52,187 nucleotides of DNA from Aequitasia blattaphilus (GCF_024721305.1 NZ_JAMXOD010000019.1:1-52187); one strand, 5' to 3'; positions 17,044 to 26,303 are shown, counted from the stretch's first letter. Numbers and translations: made by a program. Notes: generated by a model not told the origin, from the sequence alone.

Positions 17044-17835
17044 ATGAAGAAGGTATTTGGTTATCCAAGTTATGATGAAAAAGGTGAAATGATTTTAAGC
17101 ACCTATACCAACGAATACCAGGATATGCTTATGGATGTTCGTGTATATAAGATGAAAAAGGGCGAGATACGAACTTTTGAGAAGAAGGGAGAAGAGACGG
17201 CAGTCCTGCTTCTTTCCGGAAAAATTGTCTACCACTTCAACGGCACAGAAGAAGAGGCGTCCAGAACAAATGTATTTGACGAAGGACCCTACTGTGTCCA
17301 TGCTGCAACAGGCAGCGTGGTAGCGGTAGAAGCAGAAGAAGAGTCTGAAATCTTAGTGCAGTCTACAAAAAATGAGAAAGAATTTGAAACGAAATTCTAT
17401 GTGCCGGAAGATGCACCCTTTGTATATTCCAGTGTAGGGAAATTTGGAAATGTGGCCAAAAGAAGAGTCAACACCATTTTTGATTTAGATATAGCGCCCT
17501 ATTCAAACATGGTTTTAGGAGAAGTATTGAATGACAGAGGAAATTGGTCCGGATATCTGCCGCATAGACACCCACAGCCAGAGTTGTATTACTTTCTCTT
17601 CGATAAGCCAGAAGGTTTTGGAGCAAGCTTTGTAGGAGATCAGGTGTTTAAAAGTGTGAATCAGAGTTTTTCTGCAATACCAGGAGGGGAATTACATCCT
17701 CAGGCAGTAGCACCAGGTTATCAAATGTATACCTGCTGGATGATTCGTCATTTAGAAGGAAACCCATGGCATCAAACAGACCGTAATGAAGATGAGCGCT
17801 ATATGTGGCTCCATGATGCTGATTTTACAGAATAG
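17044..17835 (+). CDS. iolB: 5-deoxy-glucuronate isomerase
   Basis: A 263-residue bicupin isomerase that converts 5-deoxy-glucuronate to 2-deoxy-5-keto-gluconate, the IolC substrate. Metal-binding histidines are visible in LPHRHPQPELYYF and the distal GGELHPQAVAPG. The start follows AAGGAG 19 bases after the iolD stop. Last gene of iolCDB, ending at a strong terminator. The order C-D-B omits iolE (dehydratase) and iolG (inositol dehydrogenase). Confidence 0.92.
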   Translation: MKKVFGYPSYDEKGEMILSTYTNEYQDMLMDVRVYKMKKGEIRTFEKKGEETAVLLLSGKIVYHFNGTEEEASRTNVFDEGPYCVHAATGSVVAVEAEEESEILVQSTKNEKEFETKFYVPEDAPFVYSSVGKFGNVAKRRVNTIFDLDIAPYSNMVLGEVLNDRGNWSGYLPHRHPQPELYYFLFDKPEGFGASFVGDQVFKSVNQSFSAIPGGELHPQAVAPGYQMYTCWMIRHLEGNPWHQTDRNEDERYMWLHDADFTE

Positions 17836-17845
17836 AATTAAAAAG

Positions 17846-17892
17846 GGTTGTTGCAAAATGGAAACAGAAACATTTTGCAGCAATCTTTTTTT
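17846..17892 (+). terminator. terminator of iolCDB
   Basis: A 15-base stem with two G-T pairs (arms 17846-17860 and 17871-17885), 10-base loop, followed by CTTTTTTT. Confidence 0.85.
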
Positions 17893-17932
17893 GTGATAAA
17901 CTAATGGCATTAATGGAAATGTGAGGTGGCAT

Positions 17933-19576
17933 ATGATAAAGGTATTTCTTGTAGAAGATGAGATTGTGATTCGAAGGGCAGTGAAGAACAGTATTAATTG
18001 GGAGAAAGAGGGATATGAGTTTGTTGGTGAGGCAGCAGATGGTGAATTGGCTTATCCTTTGATTCTAAAAGAAAGACCAGATATCTTAATTACAGATATA
18101 AAGATGCCTTTCATGGATGGGTTGGAGCTGAGTGAGGCCGTAAAAAAGGAAATGCCAGATATAAAGATATTAATTCTGAGTGGATATAATGACTTCAAAT
18201 ATGCGAAGGAAGCTATCGGAATTGGAGTGACAGATTATTTGTTGAAGCCAATTTCCGCAGAAATGCTCTTAAAAGCTCTTGGTGAAATTTCGGAAGTGAT
18301 TCAAAAGGAAAGGGGAGACCGGGAGATTATTGCACAGTATACAAAAGATATGCAGGAAAATTTGGAGCACAAAAAACTGGCTCTTTTGCGTATGTTAATA
18401 TCTGGAACCAGCACGACGAAAGAACTCATCGACGGTGGCAAGGAATTGGGCTTAAATATTGGAGCTTCCCTTTATAATTTTCTGCTTTTTAAATGTACGG
18501 AAAACGATAATATCGATTCCTTTATTACTTTAGAAAAAATGTTTGGTGACATGAAAAACATTCTCTATTTTGAGCGGGGAATCGAGGGATGGGCACTTCT
18601 TTGTATGGCAAATTCAGAAGAAGAAATGGAAGCCCTGGGCTTAAATTTGAAAGAACAGATTGAAGAGATAATGGATTCCTACAATGAAATAAAATACTTC
18701 GGTGGATTTGGAGAAAACGTGTATCGGTTGGGAGACTTAGGGAGCTCCTTTGCAAAGGCAGAAAAGACCTTTGCAAGAAGATTTACGATGAAAGAAAATC
18801 AGATTATTTTCTGGGACAATATTTCGGATGTGAAAAGAGATTTGGAGTTGGAAGAAATCCCCTCCATTGATGAATACCGGAAATTGGTGGAGAGATTTAT
18901 TAAAAAGGGAACCCATGAAGAGGTGGGAAGCTTTATTGAAGCATACTTTGATGTGATGTCAAAGGAGCATATTGAATCGGAGATGATGCGTCAATATTTG
19001 ATTTTGGATATTTATGTGAGTGCAGTTTACGTTGCGGAGCAGATGGAAATAGATTCAGCAGAAATCGTAGAAGAGATAGGAGATTCGAAAATTATTATTC
19101 ATGACTTGAAGAATCGAAAAGGAATTACTCAGGTAAAAGAGTATTTAAGGAGGATTTTAACAGGAATTATTCACATCCGAGACACGAAATCCGGAAGAGG
19201 GCATAAGGATATTATTGATAATGCGATTGCTTATATTCGGGGAAATTACATGTCTACAGAGATTAACCTTAATACGATTTCTAAATCAGTGGGAATGAGT
19301 CCTAGTTATTTTAGTGCGGTGTTTAGCCAAAGCATGGGGCAGACATTTATTGAATATCTGACGGAGACTCGAATGGAGAAGGCGAAAGAGCTTCTGATGT
19401 GTACATCTATGAAAACCACGGAGATTGGATTTGAAGTAGGATATAAGGATTCGCATTATTTCAGTTATATCTTTAATTACCATATCAGCATTATTGGCCT
19501 TCTTTATTATTTTGCAAAGTATCTTTGCCAATGCAAAGCTAAAGAAAAAATAAAAACAAAACCCGGAAATTCATAG
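17933..19576 (+). CDS. AraC-type response regulator (YesN-like) with abnormal C-terminus
   Basis: A 547-residue response regulator: receiver domain at 1-120 (VEDE; acceptor Asp in LITDIKMPFMDG; K in LLKPIS), a middle region of about 300 residues, and a C-terminal AraC helix-turn-helix. The first HTH is present (LNTISKSVGMSPSYFSAVF) and the second starts (TEIGFEVGYKDSHYFSYIF), but the usual KKxxGxSPxxYR ending is replaced by a hydrophobic stretch (ISIIGLLYYFAKYL) and a lysine-rich tail. The stop codon falls in the loop of the following terminator. The gene likely suffered a terminal deletion or frameshift. No cognate kinase is adjacent. GAGGTGG supports this start over an ATG four codons earlier. 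Confidence 0.85.
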   Translation: MIKVFLVEDEIVIRRAVKNSINWEKEGYEFVGEAADGELAYPLILKERPDILITDIKMPFMDGLELSEAVKKEMPDIKILILSGYNDFKYAKEAIGIGVTDYLLKPISAEMLLKALGEISEVIQKERGDREIIAQYTKDMQENLEHKKLALLRMLISGTSTTKELIDGGKELGLNIGASLYNFLLFKCTENDNIDSFITLEKMFGDMKNILYFERGIEGWALLCMANSEEEMEALGLNLKEQIEEIMDSYNEIKYFGGFGENVYRLGDLGSSFAKAEKTFARRFTMKENQIIFWDNISDVKRDLELEEIPSIDEYRKLVERFIKKGTHEEVGSFIEAYFDVMSKEHIESEMMRQYLILDIYVSAVYVAEQMEIDSAEIVEEIGDSKIIIHDLKNRKGITQVKEYLRRILTGIIHIRDTKSGRGHKDIIDNAIAYIRGNYMSTEINLNTISKSVGMSPSYFSAVFSQSMGQTFIEYLTETRMEKAKELLMCTSMKTTEIGFEVGYKDSHYFSYIFNYHISIIGLLYYFAKYLCQCKAKEKIKTKPGNS

Positions 19577-19593
19577 GAGAGTTTCCGGGTTTT
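19558..19593. terminator. bidirectional terminator containing the stop codon of the AraC gene
   Basis: A 12-base perfect stem AAAACCCGGAAA / TTTCCGGGTTTT with a 12-base loop. The AraC gene stop TAG (19574-19576) lies in the loop. It also serves the convergent GGDEF gene. Confidence 0.85.
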
Positions 19594-19599
19594 ACTGTA

Positions 19600-20844
19600 C
19601 TATTTTTCGTTTTTTGGTGCCATGTCTTCTTCATAGATGCGATAGCTGTTCTTTCCGCCATGTTTTGCGTGATACATAGCAATATCGGCATATTTAATAA
19701 GTACGTGGTAATCTTGGGTGTGCATGGGATAAAGAGCAATCCCAATGGAGAGTCCAAGACCGTAGTTTTCACGATATTTTAAAAAGCGTTCAGAAGAAAA
19801 GTGGCTTAGGGTATCTTGAGCAAACTTTTCTGCATCCTCTACAGTAGAAACATCGTCGACAATCTGGACAAATTCATCGCCTCCAACTCTGGCTGCGATA
19901 TTAAGCTGTCCGGCTGAAGGCCGGAATGAATGCACTGTTGATTTGTTTTGATTTAAGAAGTCACCTACTTCCTTGAGGACTTCATCTCCCATGTCGTGAC
20001 CGGCCGTGTCATTGATGTTCTTAAAGTTATCAAGATCAATGAAAACAAGGGCATAAGGTTTTTCCTTGGAAGTCATGGCCTGATCCTCCAGCAAATCCAG
20101 GAGATACTTCCGGTTTGGGAGTCCTGTTACCGTGTCATAGTGAGCCATAGTGTAGAGTTGATTTTGCATCTTCCAAACTTGGGAGAGGAGGAAGAAAATG
20201 AGTATAATCATAAAGGTAAGAATACTCGCCAGTACAATCAACAGAATCAGTTGATTGGTTTTCCCCCTGTCCAGACTTTCCTGATAGTAATGATCCCGGA
20301 TATCGGTGCTGATAACGGCAATTACTTTTCCGTCCTTCATAATGGGAATGGCAGCAGTGTTATAGCTCCCATATTCATCCACTACGTTCATGACACCACT
20401 GGCATTTTCGCCAGCAAATGCCTCCAGATGTACGGGATCTGGATCGTAAGGAATGAAAACAGATTCATCCTCTTCATCAGTATCCAGGACAAACATTACC
20501 TCGTCCCCTACATATTTCAATATGTAGATATAGTCTGCCTGGGTGGTTCTTGCCAAATCTCTTAAGTTGGCTCTCATGGAAATGTAGGTTGCTTCGTCTG
20601 CTTCCATATCTTCTTTGCTTTTGTAAGAATCAATAACATCAGAATCTACCATATTCCTGGCGGCGATTGTGATGGAAAGCAGCTGGCTTTCAATACTGTT
20701 TTTCAAAAGCTCCCGCTGGGCGTTCGTACTTCTGATGTTCATGCTTGTTACAACAGCTAAAAGTGCAAGAGCGAATACGAGGATTGTTGTGATGACAATC
20801 TTTCTTGCCTTTTTTGTTTTTCTTCGTTCTGTTATGATGTTCAT
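19600..20844 (-). CDS. membrane diguanylate cyclase (GGDEF)
   Basis: A 414-residue protein expected to make cyclic di-GMP. N-terminal membrane segment (KIVITTILVFALALLAVV), an extracytoplasmic Cache-like region of about 150 residues, a second membrane segment (LILLIVLASILTFMIILIFF), then a GGDEF domain with intact GGDEF at 321-325 and DxLTGLPNR-like start DTVTGLPNRKYL. No RxxD inhibitory site is visible at the usual place upstream. The start used follows AAAGGGGA; an in-frame upstream Met lacks a ribosome binding site. No c-di-GMP effector is adjacent. Confidence 0.92.
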   Translation of the reverse strand: MNIITERRKTKKARKIVITTILVFALALLAVVTSMNIRSTNAQRELLKNSIESQLLSITIAARNMVDSDVIDSYKSKEDMEADEATYISMRANLRDLARTTQADYIYILKYVGDEVMFVLDTDEEDESVFIPYDPDPVHLEAFAGENASGVMNVVDEYGSYNTAAIPIMKDGKVIAVISTDIRDHYYQESLDRGKTNQLILLIVLASILTFMIILIFFLLSQVWKMQNQLYTMAHYDTVTGLPNRKYLLDLLEDQAMTSKEKPYALVFIDLDNFKNINDTAGHDMGDEVLKEVGDFLNQNKSTVHSFRPSAGQLNIAARVGGDEFVQIVDDVSTVEDAEKFAQDTLSHFSSERFLKYRENYGLGLSIGIALYPMHTQDYHVLIKYADIAMYHAKHGGKNSYRIYEEDMAPKNEK

Positions 20845-20915
20845 ACGTCCCCTTTCTCTATTAGTATAGTACGATTTTACCATTAGGGTACGGTTTCGGT
20901 CAAGGAGTGGATTGT

Positions 20916-20944
20916 TTGACAGAAGGAAGCGGGTAGGATATAAT
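20916..20944 (+). promoter_or_regulatory. perfect consensus promoter of the cell-wall operon
   Basis: TTGACA at 20916-20921 and TATAAT at 20939-20944 are separated by exactly 17 bases. It lies 66 bases before the ATP-grasp gene. No operator-like repeat was seen, suggesting strong constitutive transcription. Confidence 0.88.
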
Positions 20945-21010
20945 GAAACATTGTATAAAGTGAGAAAACAAGGGAGATATGAGCCCTTTTATTATTAGGA
21001 GGAAGACCGT

Positions 21011-22222
21011 ATGGAATGTGTTGAAAGAGAGTTTATTCCTGTTGTGTTGGGGGGAGATATTAATACATACAGTGTAGCAAGAGCGTTTTACGAAGAATAT
21101 CAGGTAAAAACCTATATTTTCGGGAAATATTCATCAGGACCTAGTTATAATAGTAAGATTATTGAGTACACAGCGAACCCTAAAATTGAAACTCAGGAAG
21201 GTTTTTTAGAAACAATCCTTTCTTTTGGGAAAAAGCATGAGGACAAGACAATCATTCTGTTAGGAGCTGGAGATGCTTATATTGCACTGATTAGCCAGAA
21301 TAAGGAGAGATTGCCGAAAAATGTAGTGGCTCCTTATATTGATTATGAGCTTATGAATCGTCTGCAGAGAAAGGATGTATTTTATGAGCTTTGTGATAAG
21401 CATGGGGTAGACTATCCAGACACCTTTGTGCATACTCCTGATATGGGGTATGATTTTGAATTGAATTTTTCTTTTCCGGTTATTCTAAAGTCTTCCGAGA
21501 GTATTACTTATTGGGAGCATCCTTTTGAGGGACAAAAGAAGGTCTTTCTGATGAATTCCAGAGAAGAGCTGGAAGAGACAATGAAGAAAATCTATGGTGC
21601 AGGCTATGAGAATGCTTTGATTATACAGGATACTGTTCCTGGAAATGATGAATATATGTACGTACTGACTTCTTATTCCGACAAAAATGCAGAAGTAAAG
21701 ATGATGTGTCTAGGCCATGTTTTGCTGGAAGAACATACGCCATTAGGACTCGGAAACCATGCGGCAATTATTACGGAGGCAAACGAAGAGCTTGCAAGAA
21801 AAGCGAAGGCCTTATTAGAGGATTTGCAGTATGTTGGCTTTTCAAACTTTGATATTAAATATGATACAAGAGATGGGAAATATAAGTTTTTTGAGATTAA
21901 CACCAGACAGGGAAGAAGCAATTACTATGTAACCGGTTCAGGGTTTAATATTGCAAAATATTTAGTAGAAGATTACGTATATGGTACGACAAGAAAATTT
22001 GAAATGGCCAAAGAAAACCACCTTTGGATGGTTGTTCCGAAAGGTGTTGCATTTAAGTATGTAAAAGACGAAAAGACAAAAGAACTTATGCATAAGTTGA
22101 TTCGGGAAGACAAGTATGTGAATCCTTTGTTCTTTAAGGGAGATTTACGACCGGGAAGACTGTATCATCTTTTGCGCTCACACTTTAGTCACTATATTAA
22201 GTATCAGAAGTATTACAAATAA
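21011..22222 (+). CDS. ATP-grasp ligase, probable D-aspartate ligase (Aslfm-like)
   Basis: A 403-residue ATP-grasp protein of the COG3919 type. The central ATP-grasp fold is visible (FPVILKSSESITYW with the ATP lysine; Mg-binding FEINTRQGRSNYY near residue 300). It would activate a carboxylate with ATP and join it to an amine. In Enterococcus faecium the homologous-type Aslfm adds D-aspartate to the lysine side chain of the peptidoglycan precursor and lies beside an aspartate racemase, as here. AGGAGG upstream fixes the start. First gene of a four-gene operon with 9-13 base gaps. D-Asp as substrate is inferred from the neighbours. Confidence 0.8.
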   Translation: MECVEREFIPVVLGGDINTYSVARAFYEEYQVKTYIFGKYSSGPSYNSKIIEYTANPKIETQEGFLETILSFGKKHEDKTIILLGAGDAYIALISQNKERLPKNVVAPYIDYELMNRLQRKDVFYELCDKHGVDYPDTFVHTPDMGYDFELNFSFPVILKSSESITYWEHPFEGQKKVFLMNSREELEETMKKIYGAGYENALIIQDTVPGNDEYMYVLTSYSDKNAEVKMMCLGHVLLEEHTPLGLGNHAAIITEANEELARKAKALLEDLQYVGFSNFDIKYDTRDGKYKFFEINTRQGRSNYYVTGSGFNIAKYLVEDYVYGTTRKFEMAKENHLWMVVPKGVAFKYVKDEKTKELMHKLIREDKYVNPLFFKGDLRPGRLYHLLRSHFSHYIKYQKYYK

Positions 22223-22234
22223 AGGGGAGACCAT

Positions 22235-22939
22235 ATGAAGAAAAAGCTGGGTGTAATTGGAGGAATGGGACCAGAGGCCACAAGTTATTTTTATGAAGAG
22301 GTGATTGCCCATACGAAGGCTCATACGGATCAGGAACATATCAATATGGTAATCCTGAGTCATGCAACGATGCCGGATCGTACAAAAGCAATTTTAACAG
22401 GTAAATCAGAGGTCCTTATTGAAAAGCTTGTAAAGGATGCTAAGATATTGGAAAAATTGGGTGTGGCAAATATTGGGATTCCATGTAATACATCCCACTA
22501 CTTCTTTGATCAAGTACAGCAGGAGGTTGCAATTCCAATTATCCACATGCCAAGAGAAAGCGTGAAAAGTGCAATCCGTTCTTTTGACAATGTGAGAAAG
22601 ATTGGAATCATGGGAACAGACGGAACTATTGAAGCGGGAGTTTACCACAAAGAGTGTGAAAGCCTGGGAGTGCTGCCAGTTTCCCCTTCGAAAGAGCGGC
22701 AAAAAGATGTTATGTCTCTGATTTATGACGACATTAAAAGTGGAAAAAAAGGAGACAAAAAGAAGTTTAACCGGGCGTTTGAGGAACTTGTAACAAAGGG
22801 CTGCGACGTTGTGATTTTGGCCTGTACGGAACTTTCTGTTTTTAAGAGGAATTTCGATGTGTCGGAACGGTGTATTGATGCCATGGATACTTTGATTTAT
22901 GAATCCATTGTCAGAAGTGGCGCCAAGTACGTGGAATAG
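22235..22939 (+). CDS. racD: aspartate/glutamate racemase family, probable aspartate racemase
   Basis: A 234-residue cofactor-independent racemase. The two catalytic cysteines are C84 in GIPCNTSHYF and C197 in LACTELS; the N-terminus has GVIGGMGPEAT, typical of aspartate racemases rather than MurI. It supplies D-aspartate. Its position 12 bases after the ATP-grasp gene mirrors the ligase-racemase pair known for D-Asp interpeptide bridges. AAGGGGAGA ribosome binding site. The family is certain; the symbol follows usual naming. Confidence 0.88.
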   Translation: MKKKLGVIGGMGPEATSYFYEEVIAHTKAHTDQEHINMVILSHATMPDRTKAILTGKSEVLIEKLVKDAKILEKLGVANIGIPCNTSHYFFDQVQQEVAIPIIHMPRESVKSAIRSFDNVRKIGIMGTDGTIEAGVYHKECESLGVLPVSPSKERQKDVMSLIYDDIKSGKKGDKKKFNRAFEELVTKGCDVVILACTELSVFKRNFDVSERCIDAMDTLIYESIVRSGAKYVE

Positions 22940-22948
22940 GGAGAGAAA

Positions 22949-24457
22949 ATGGAGAATTTAAAAACCTATACTTTAAAGTACTATTTGAAATTATTAGCGG
23001 CTTCCAACCTTGTGGAAGAGGCAAACCTTTATCAGAAGGAGAGCATAAAGGTATTAGACATTACCTATAATTCCAAGGAAATCAAAAAGGATGCCTTATT
23101 CATTTGCAAGGGCTTGGCCTTTAAGCAGGAATACTTGGAAGAGAGTGTAAGACAAGGAGCTTTTTCTTATGTAAGTGAAAAGAAATATGCTTTGAAAGAA
23201 GAAGTACCTTATATTATTGTAAAAGACATCCGAAAAGCAATGGCAATATTGGCAGGACAGTTTTTTGATTATCCTCAGAATAAATTGAACTTAATCGGGA
23301 TTGGTGGTACAAAAGGAAAGACAACGACAGCTTTTTATATGAAATCGATTCTTGATGAGTATATGACAGCTCAGGACAAACCTCTTTGTGGGATTATGTC
23401 TTCGATTCATACCTTTGATGGAAAGGAAACGAAGGTGGCTCATAATACAACTCCAGAGGCAGTGGAACTTTATCGCCATTTGTATGAAGCGGTAAAGAAT
23501 GGGGTGTCCTATATGGTGATGGAAGTGTCGTCTCAGGCATTGAAATATAATAGGGTGGATGGTCTGGTCTTTGATGTGGGTGTGTTTTTGAATATTTCAA
23601 AAGATCACATCAGTCCAATTGAGCACAAAGATTTTAAGGATTACTTCCATTCAAAGCTTAAGATGTTTGCCCAGACAAAAACGGCAGTTGTGAATTTGGA
23701 TATTGAGCATGTTGATGAAGTCCTCGAAGCAGCGAAAGCTTCCGAGTTTACGATTACTTATAGTCTGGAAAATGAAAAGGCGGATTACCTTGCATCTAAT
23801 GTGAGGAAAGAAGGAATGGGAAGTGCTTTTGGTGCAGTTGGACCGGGAGTGAATGAGGAGTTTCAGCTTTCTATGCCAGGTCTTTTTAATGTGGAAAATG
23901 CCATGGCGGCTATTGCAGTTGCAAAGACTTTCTTTATTCCATTAGAATATATTAAAAGTGGCTTGAAAAAAGGGAAGGCCAAGGGCCGGATGGAAATTTT
24001 CAAGGATAAGAAGAGGGATGTAGTGGCGATTGTAGACTATGCCCATAATAAGTTGAGTTTTGAGAGGCTTTTTTCTTCCATGAAAGAAGAATTTCCAGGA
24101 TATCGAATTGTTGCGGTGTTTGGAACGCCAGGGGGCAAGGCTTTTGACCGAAGAGAAGAGCTGGGCAGAATTGCAGGGAAGTATGCAGATTATATTATCC
24201 TGACGGCAGACGAGCCAGGGTTTGAAAGTGTAGAAGATATTGCAAATGAAATTGCGAAATATATAGAAGAGTATGATACGCCTTATGAGATTGTGGTAGA
24301 GAGACGGGACGCAGTGAAAAAGGCAATCCTTGAGTCGAGAGAGAAGACCTTGGTGATTGTAGCAGGAAAAGGTCACGAGGACTCCATGAAGGTGGGAAAT
24401 AAATATCTGGAGTATCCATCCGATATTGAACTGGTAACGACGTATTTAAATCGATAA
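22949..24457 (+). CDS. MurE-like UDP-MurNAc-tripeptide synthetase
   Basis: A 502-residue Mur ligase. The N-terminal domain is MurE-type; the central P-loop is GGTKGKTTTAFY near 117; then SSQALKYNRVDG with the conserved region before the carbamylated lysine; the C-terminal domain has VDYAHN and VIVAGKGHED. At the site where MurE enzymes read their third amino acid (DNPR for meso-DAP, DNPA for lysine) the sequence is DEPG (about 420-423). The amino acid added cannot be assigned from this. It could be the housekeeping MurE or a second Mur ligase dedicated to this operon. GGGAGA ribosome binding site, 9 bases after the racemase. Confidence 0.85.
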   Translation: MENLKTYTLKYYLKLLAASNLVEEANLYQKESIKVLDITYNSKEIKKDALFICKGLAFKQEYLEESVRQGAFSYVSEKKYALKEEVPYIIVKDIRKAMAILAGQFFDYPQNKLNLIGIGGTKGKTTTAFYMKSILDEYMTAQDKPLCGIMSSIHTFDGKETKVAHNTTPEAVELYRHLYEAVKNGVSYMVMEVSSQALKYNRVDGLVFDVGVFLNISKDHISPIEHKDFKDYFHSKLKMFAQTKTAVVNLDIEHVDEVLEAAKASEFTITYSLENEKADYLASNVRKEGMGSAFGAVGPGVNEEFQLSMPGLFNVENAMAAIAVAKTFFIPLEYIKSGLKKGKAKGRMEIFKDKKRDVVAIVDYAHNKLSFERLFSSMKEEFPGYRIVAVFGTPGGKAFDRREELGRIAGKYADYIILTADEPGFESVEDIANEIAKYIEEYDTPYEIVVERRDAVKKAILESREKTLVIVAGKGHEDSMKVGNKYLEYPSDIELVTTYLNR

Positions 24458-24470
24458 GAAGGAGAAAACT

Positions 24471-26303
24471 ATGTGTGGATTTGTAGGATATTACGGTACA
24501 GGAGACTATAATCGTGAAAAAGTACTGGATGAGATGGGAGAATTAATTGTCCACCGAGGTCCTGATAGTAAGGGGAGCTATGTAGATGATAAAGCAGCCC
24601 TGGGATTTCGAAGACTAAGTATTATTGATTTGGAAGGCGGAACGCAGCCAATTCATAGTGCAGATGGAAAGCACCTGATTATTTTCAACGGAGAGGTTTA
24701 TAACTATAAAGAGATTCGAAAAGAGCTGACGGAAAAGCATGGTGCTGTATTCCAGACGAATTCTGACACAGAAGCTATACTGCAGGCTTATAAGGTTTAT
24801 GGAGAAAAAACGGCTTCTATGCTGCGAGGTATGTTTTCTTTTGTGATTTATGATAAAGAGAAACAGACAATGTATGGTGCCAGGGATTACTTCGGTATTA
24901 AGCCGTTCTATTATACAAATATGAATGATACCTTTATCTTTGGTTCGGAAATCAAATCCTTTTTAGCTCATCCTTCCTTTCAAAAGGAGGTGAATAAGGA
25001 CGCCTTAAAGCTCTATTTAATTTTTCAGTATACGCCTACAAAGGAGACTATGTTTAAGGATGTATACAAGTTGGAGCCGGGAACATATTTCACCTATGAT
25101 GGAAAAGAATTTAAGGAAACCAGATATTTTGATTTCAAATATCAAGTGAAAAAGAGAGGTTTTGACGAAGTCGTAAAAGAGATTGGAAAAACAGTACAGG
25201 AATCTGTGGATTACCATCAGATTAGTGATGTGGAAGTGGGCTCTTTCCTTTCAGGAGGAGTGGATTCCAGCTATATTGCCTCTTCGGTAAAGCCTATGAA
25301 AACTTATTCCGTTGGCTTTAAGGTAGAAGGCTTTGATGAAACGGTTTACTCTCAGGAGCTGTGTAAAATCCTGAATATGAAGAATGCCAAAAAGGAAATT
25401 ACTCCAGACGAGTTCTTCGATATATTGCCCCGGGTACAATATCAGTCGGATGAGCCACATGCAAATCTGTCAGCAGTTCCTTTATATTTCTTATCTCAGT
25501 TAGCTGCTAAGGACGTAAAGGTAGTCTTGAGTGGAGAAGGTGCTGACGAGATGTTTGGTGGATATGACAGTTATATTGACAGTGGTGTGGAAGGAGCTTA
25601 CCGAAAGCTTCCTTTGGCTCTTAGAAGAAAGCTTGGAAAGTGGGCTTCTAAGAAGAAGTACTTTAAAGGGCGTGAGCTGATGATGCGTAATACAAAGACT
25701 TTGGAAGATTCTTACGTTGGACAGTCTTATATTATGGATAATCATGAGGCGGATGCAATTCTTTCGAAGGAGTATCAGAGTAAGGTACGCTATCAGGATG
25801 TGACAAAGCCTTATTTCGATCAGGTAAAGGATTTAGATGATCTTCATAAGAAGATGTTCCTGGATATGAATGTATGGCTTCCTCATGACATTTTACTGAA
25901 GGCAGATAAAATGACTATGGCTCATTCGATTGAGCTTCGGGTACCTTATTTGGACAGAAAAGTATGGAATCTGGCAAGAACCTTAGAATCGAAGCAGTGT
26001 GTGGATGGAAAAAATACGAAAATCGCTTTCCGTACGGCTGCTTTGGCAAAAATACCTATGGAGTGGGCAAAGAGAAAGAAACTAGGCTTTATGGTACCGG
26101 TTCGTGTGTGGATGCGCAAGGAAAAGTACTACAATCAAATTAAGACTGTTTTCGAAAAAGATTTTGTCTCAGAATTTTTTAAGAAAGATATTTTGCTAAA
26201 GTGGTTAGAAGACCATAAAAACAAAAAAGGAAACTACCAAAGAAAGATTTATACGGTATACTCGTTCTTGTTATGGTATGAGCAATATTTTGTGTTAAGG
26301 TAA
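24471..26303 (+). CDS. asnB: glutamine-hydrolysing asparagine synthase (AsnB/AsnH type)
   Basis: A 610-residue two-domain amidotransferase. The N-terminal Ntn glutaminase starts at Cys2 (MCGFVGYYG) with VHRGPDS and FNGEVYNY; the C-terminal synthetase has the PP-loop [10 protein letters not shown] near 258-267. It uses glutamine to amidate an aspartyl carboxylate. In Lactococcus and Enterococcus an AsnH-type enzyme amidates D-Asp in the wall bridge; being last in this operon fits that role, but free asparagine synthesis remains possible. GAAGGAG precedes the start. Confidence 0.88.
   Translation: MCGFVGYYGTGDYNREKVLDEMGELIVHRGPDSKGSYVDDKAALGFRRLSIIDLEGGTQPIHSADGKHLIIFNGEVYNYKEIRKELTEKHGAVFQTNSDTEAILQAYKVYGEKTASMLRGMFSFVIYDKEKQTMYGARDYFGIKPFYYTNMNDTFIFGSEIKSFLAHPSFQKEVNKDALKLYLIFQYTPTKETMFKDVYKLEPGTYFTYDGKEFKETRYFDFKYQVKKRGFDEVVKEIGKTVQESVDYHQISDVEVGSFLSGGVDSSYIASSVKPMKTYSVGFKVEGFDETVYSQELCKILNMKNAKKEITPDEFFDILPRVQYQSDEPHANLSAVPLYFLSQLAAKDVKVVLSGEGADEMFGGYDSYIDSGVEGAYRKLPLALRRKLGKWASKKKYFKGRELMMRNTKTLEDSYVGQSYIMDNHEADAILSKEYQSKVRYQDVTKPYFDQVKDLDDLHKKMFLDMNVWLPHDILLKADKMTMAHSIELRVPYLDRKVWNLARTLESKQCVDGKNTKIAFRTAALAKIPMEWAKRKKLGFMVPVRVWMRKEKYYNQIKTVFEKDFVSEFFKKDILLKWLEDHKNKKGNYQRKIYTVYSFLLWYEQYFVLR

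Noticed and set aside
20669-20869. Plus-strand frame opposite the GGDEF membrane region
   Set aside because: Its hydrophobicity mirrors the membrane-segment codons of the real minus-strand gene.
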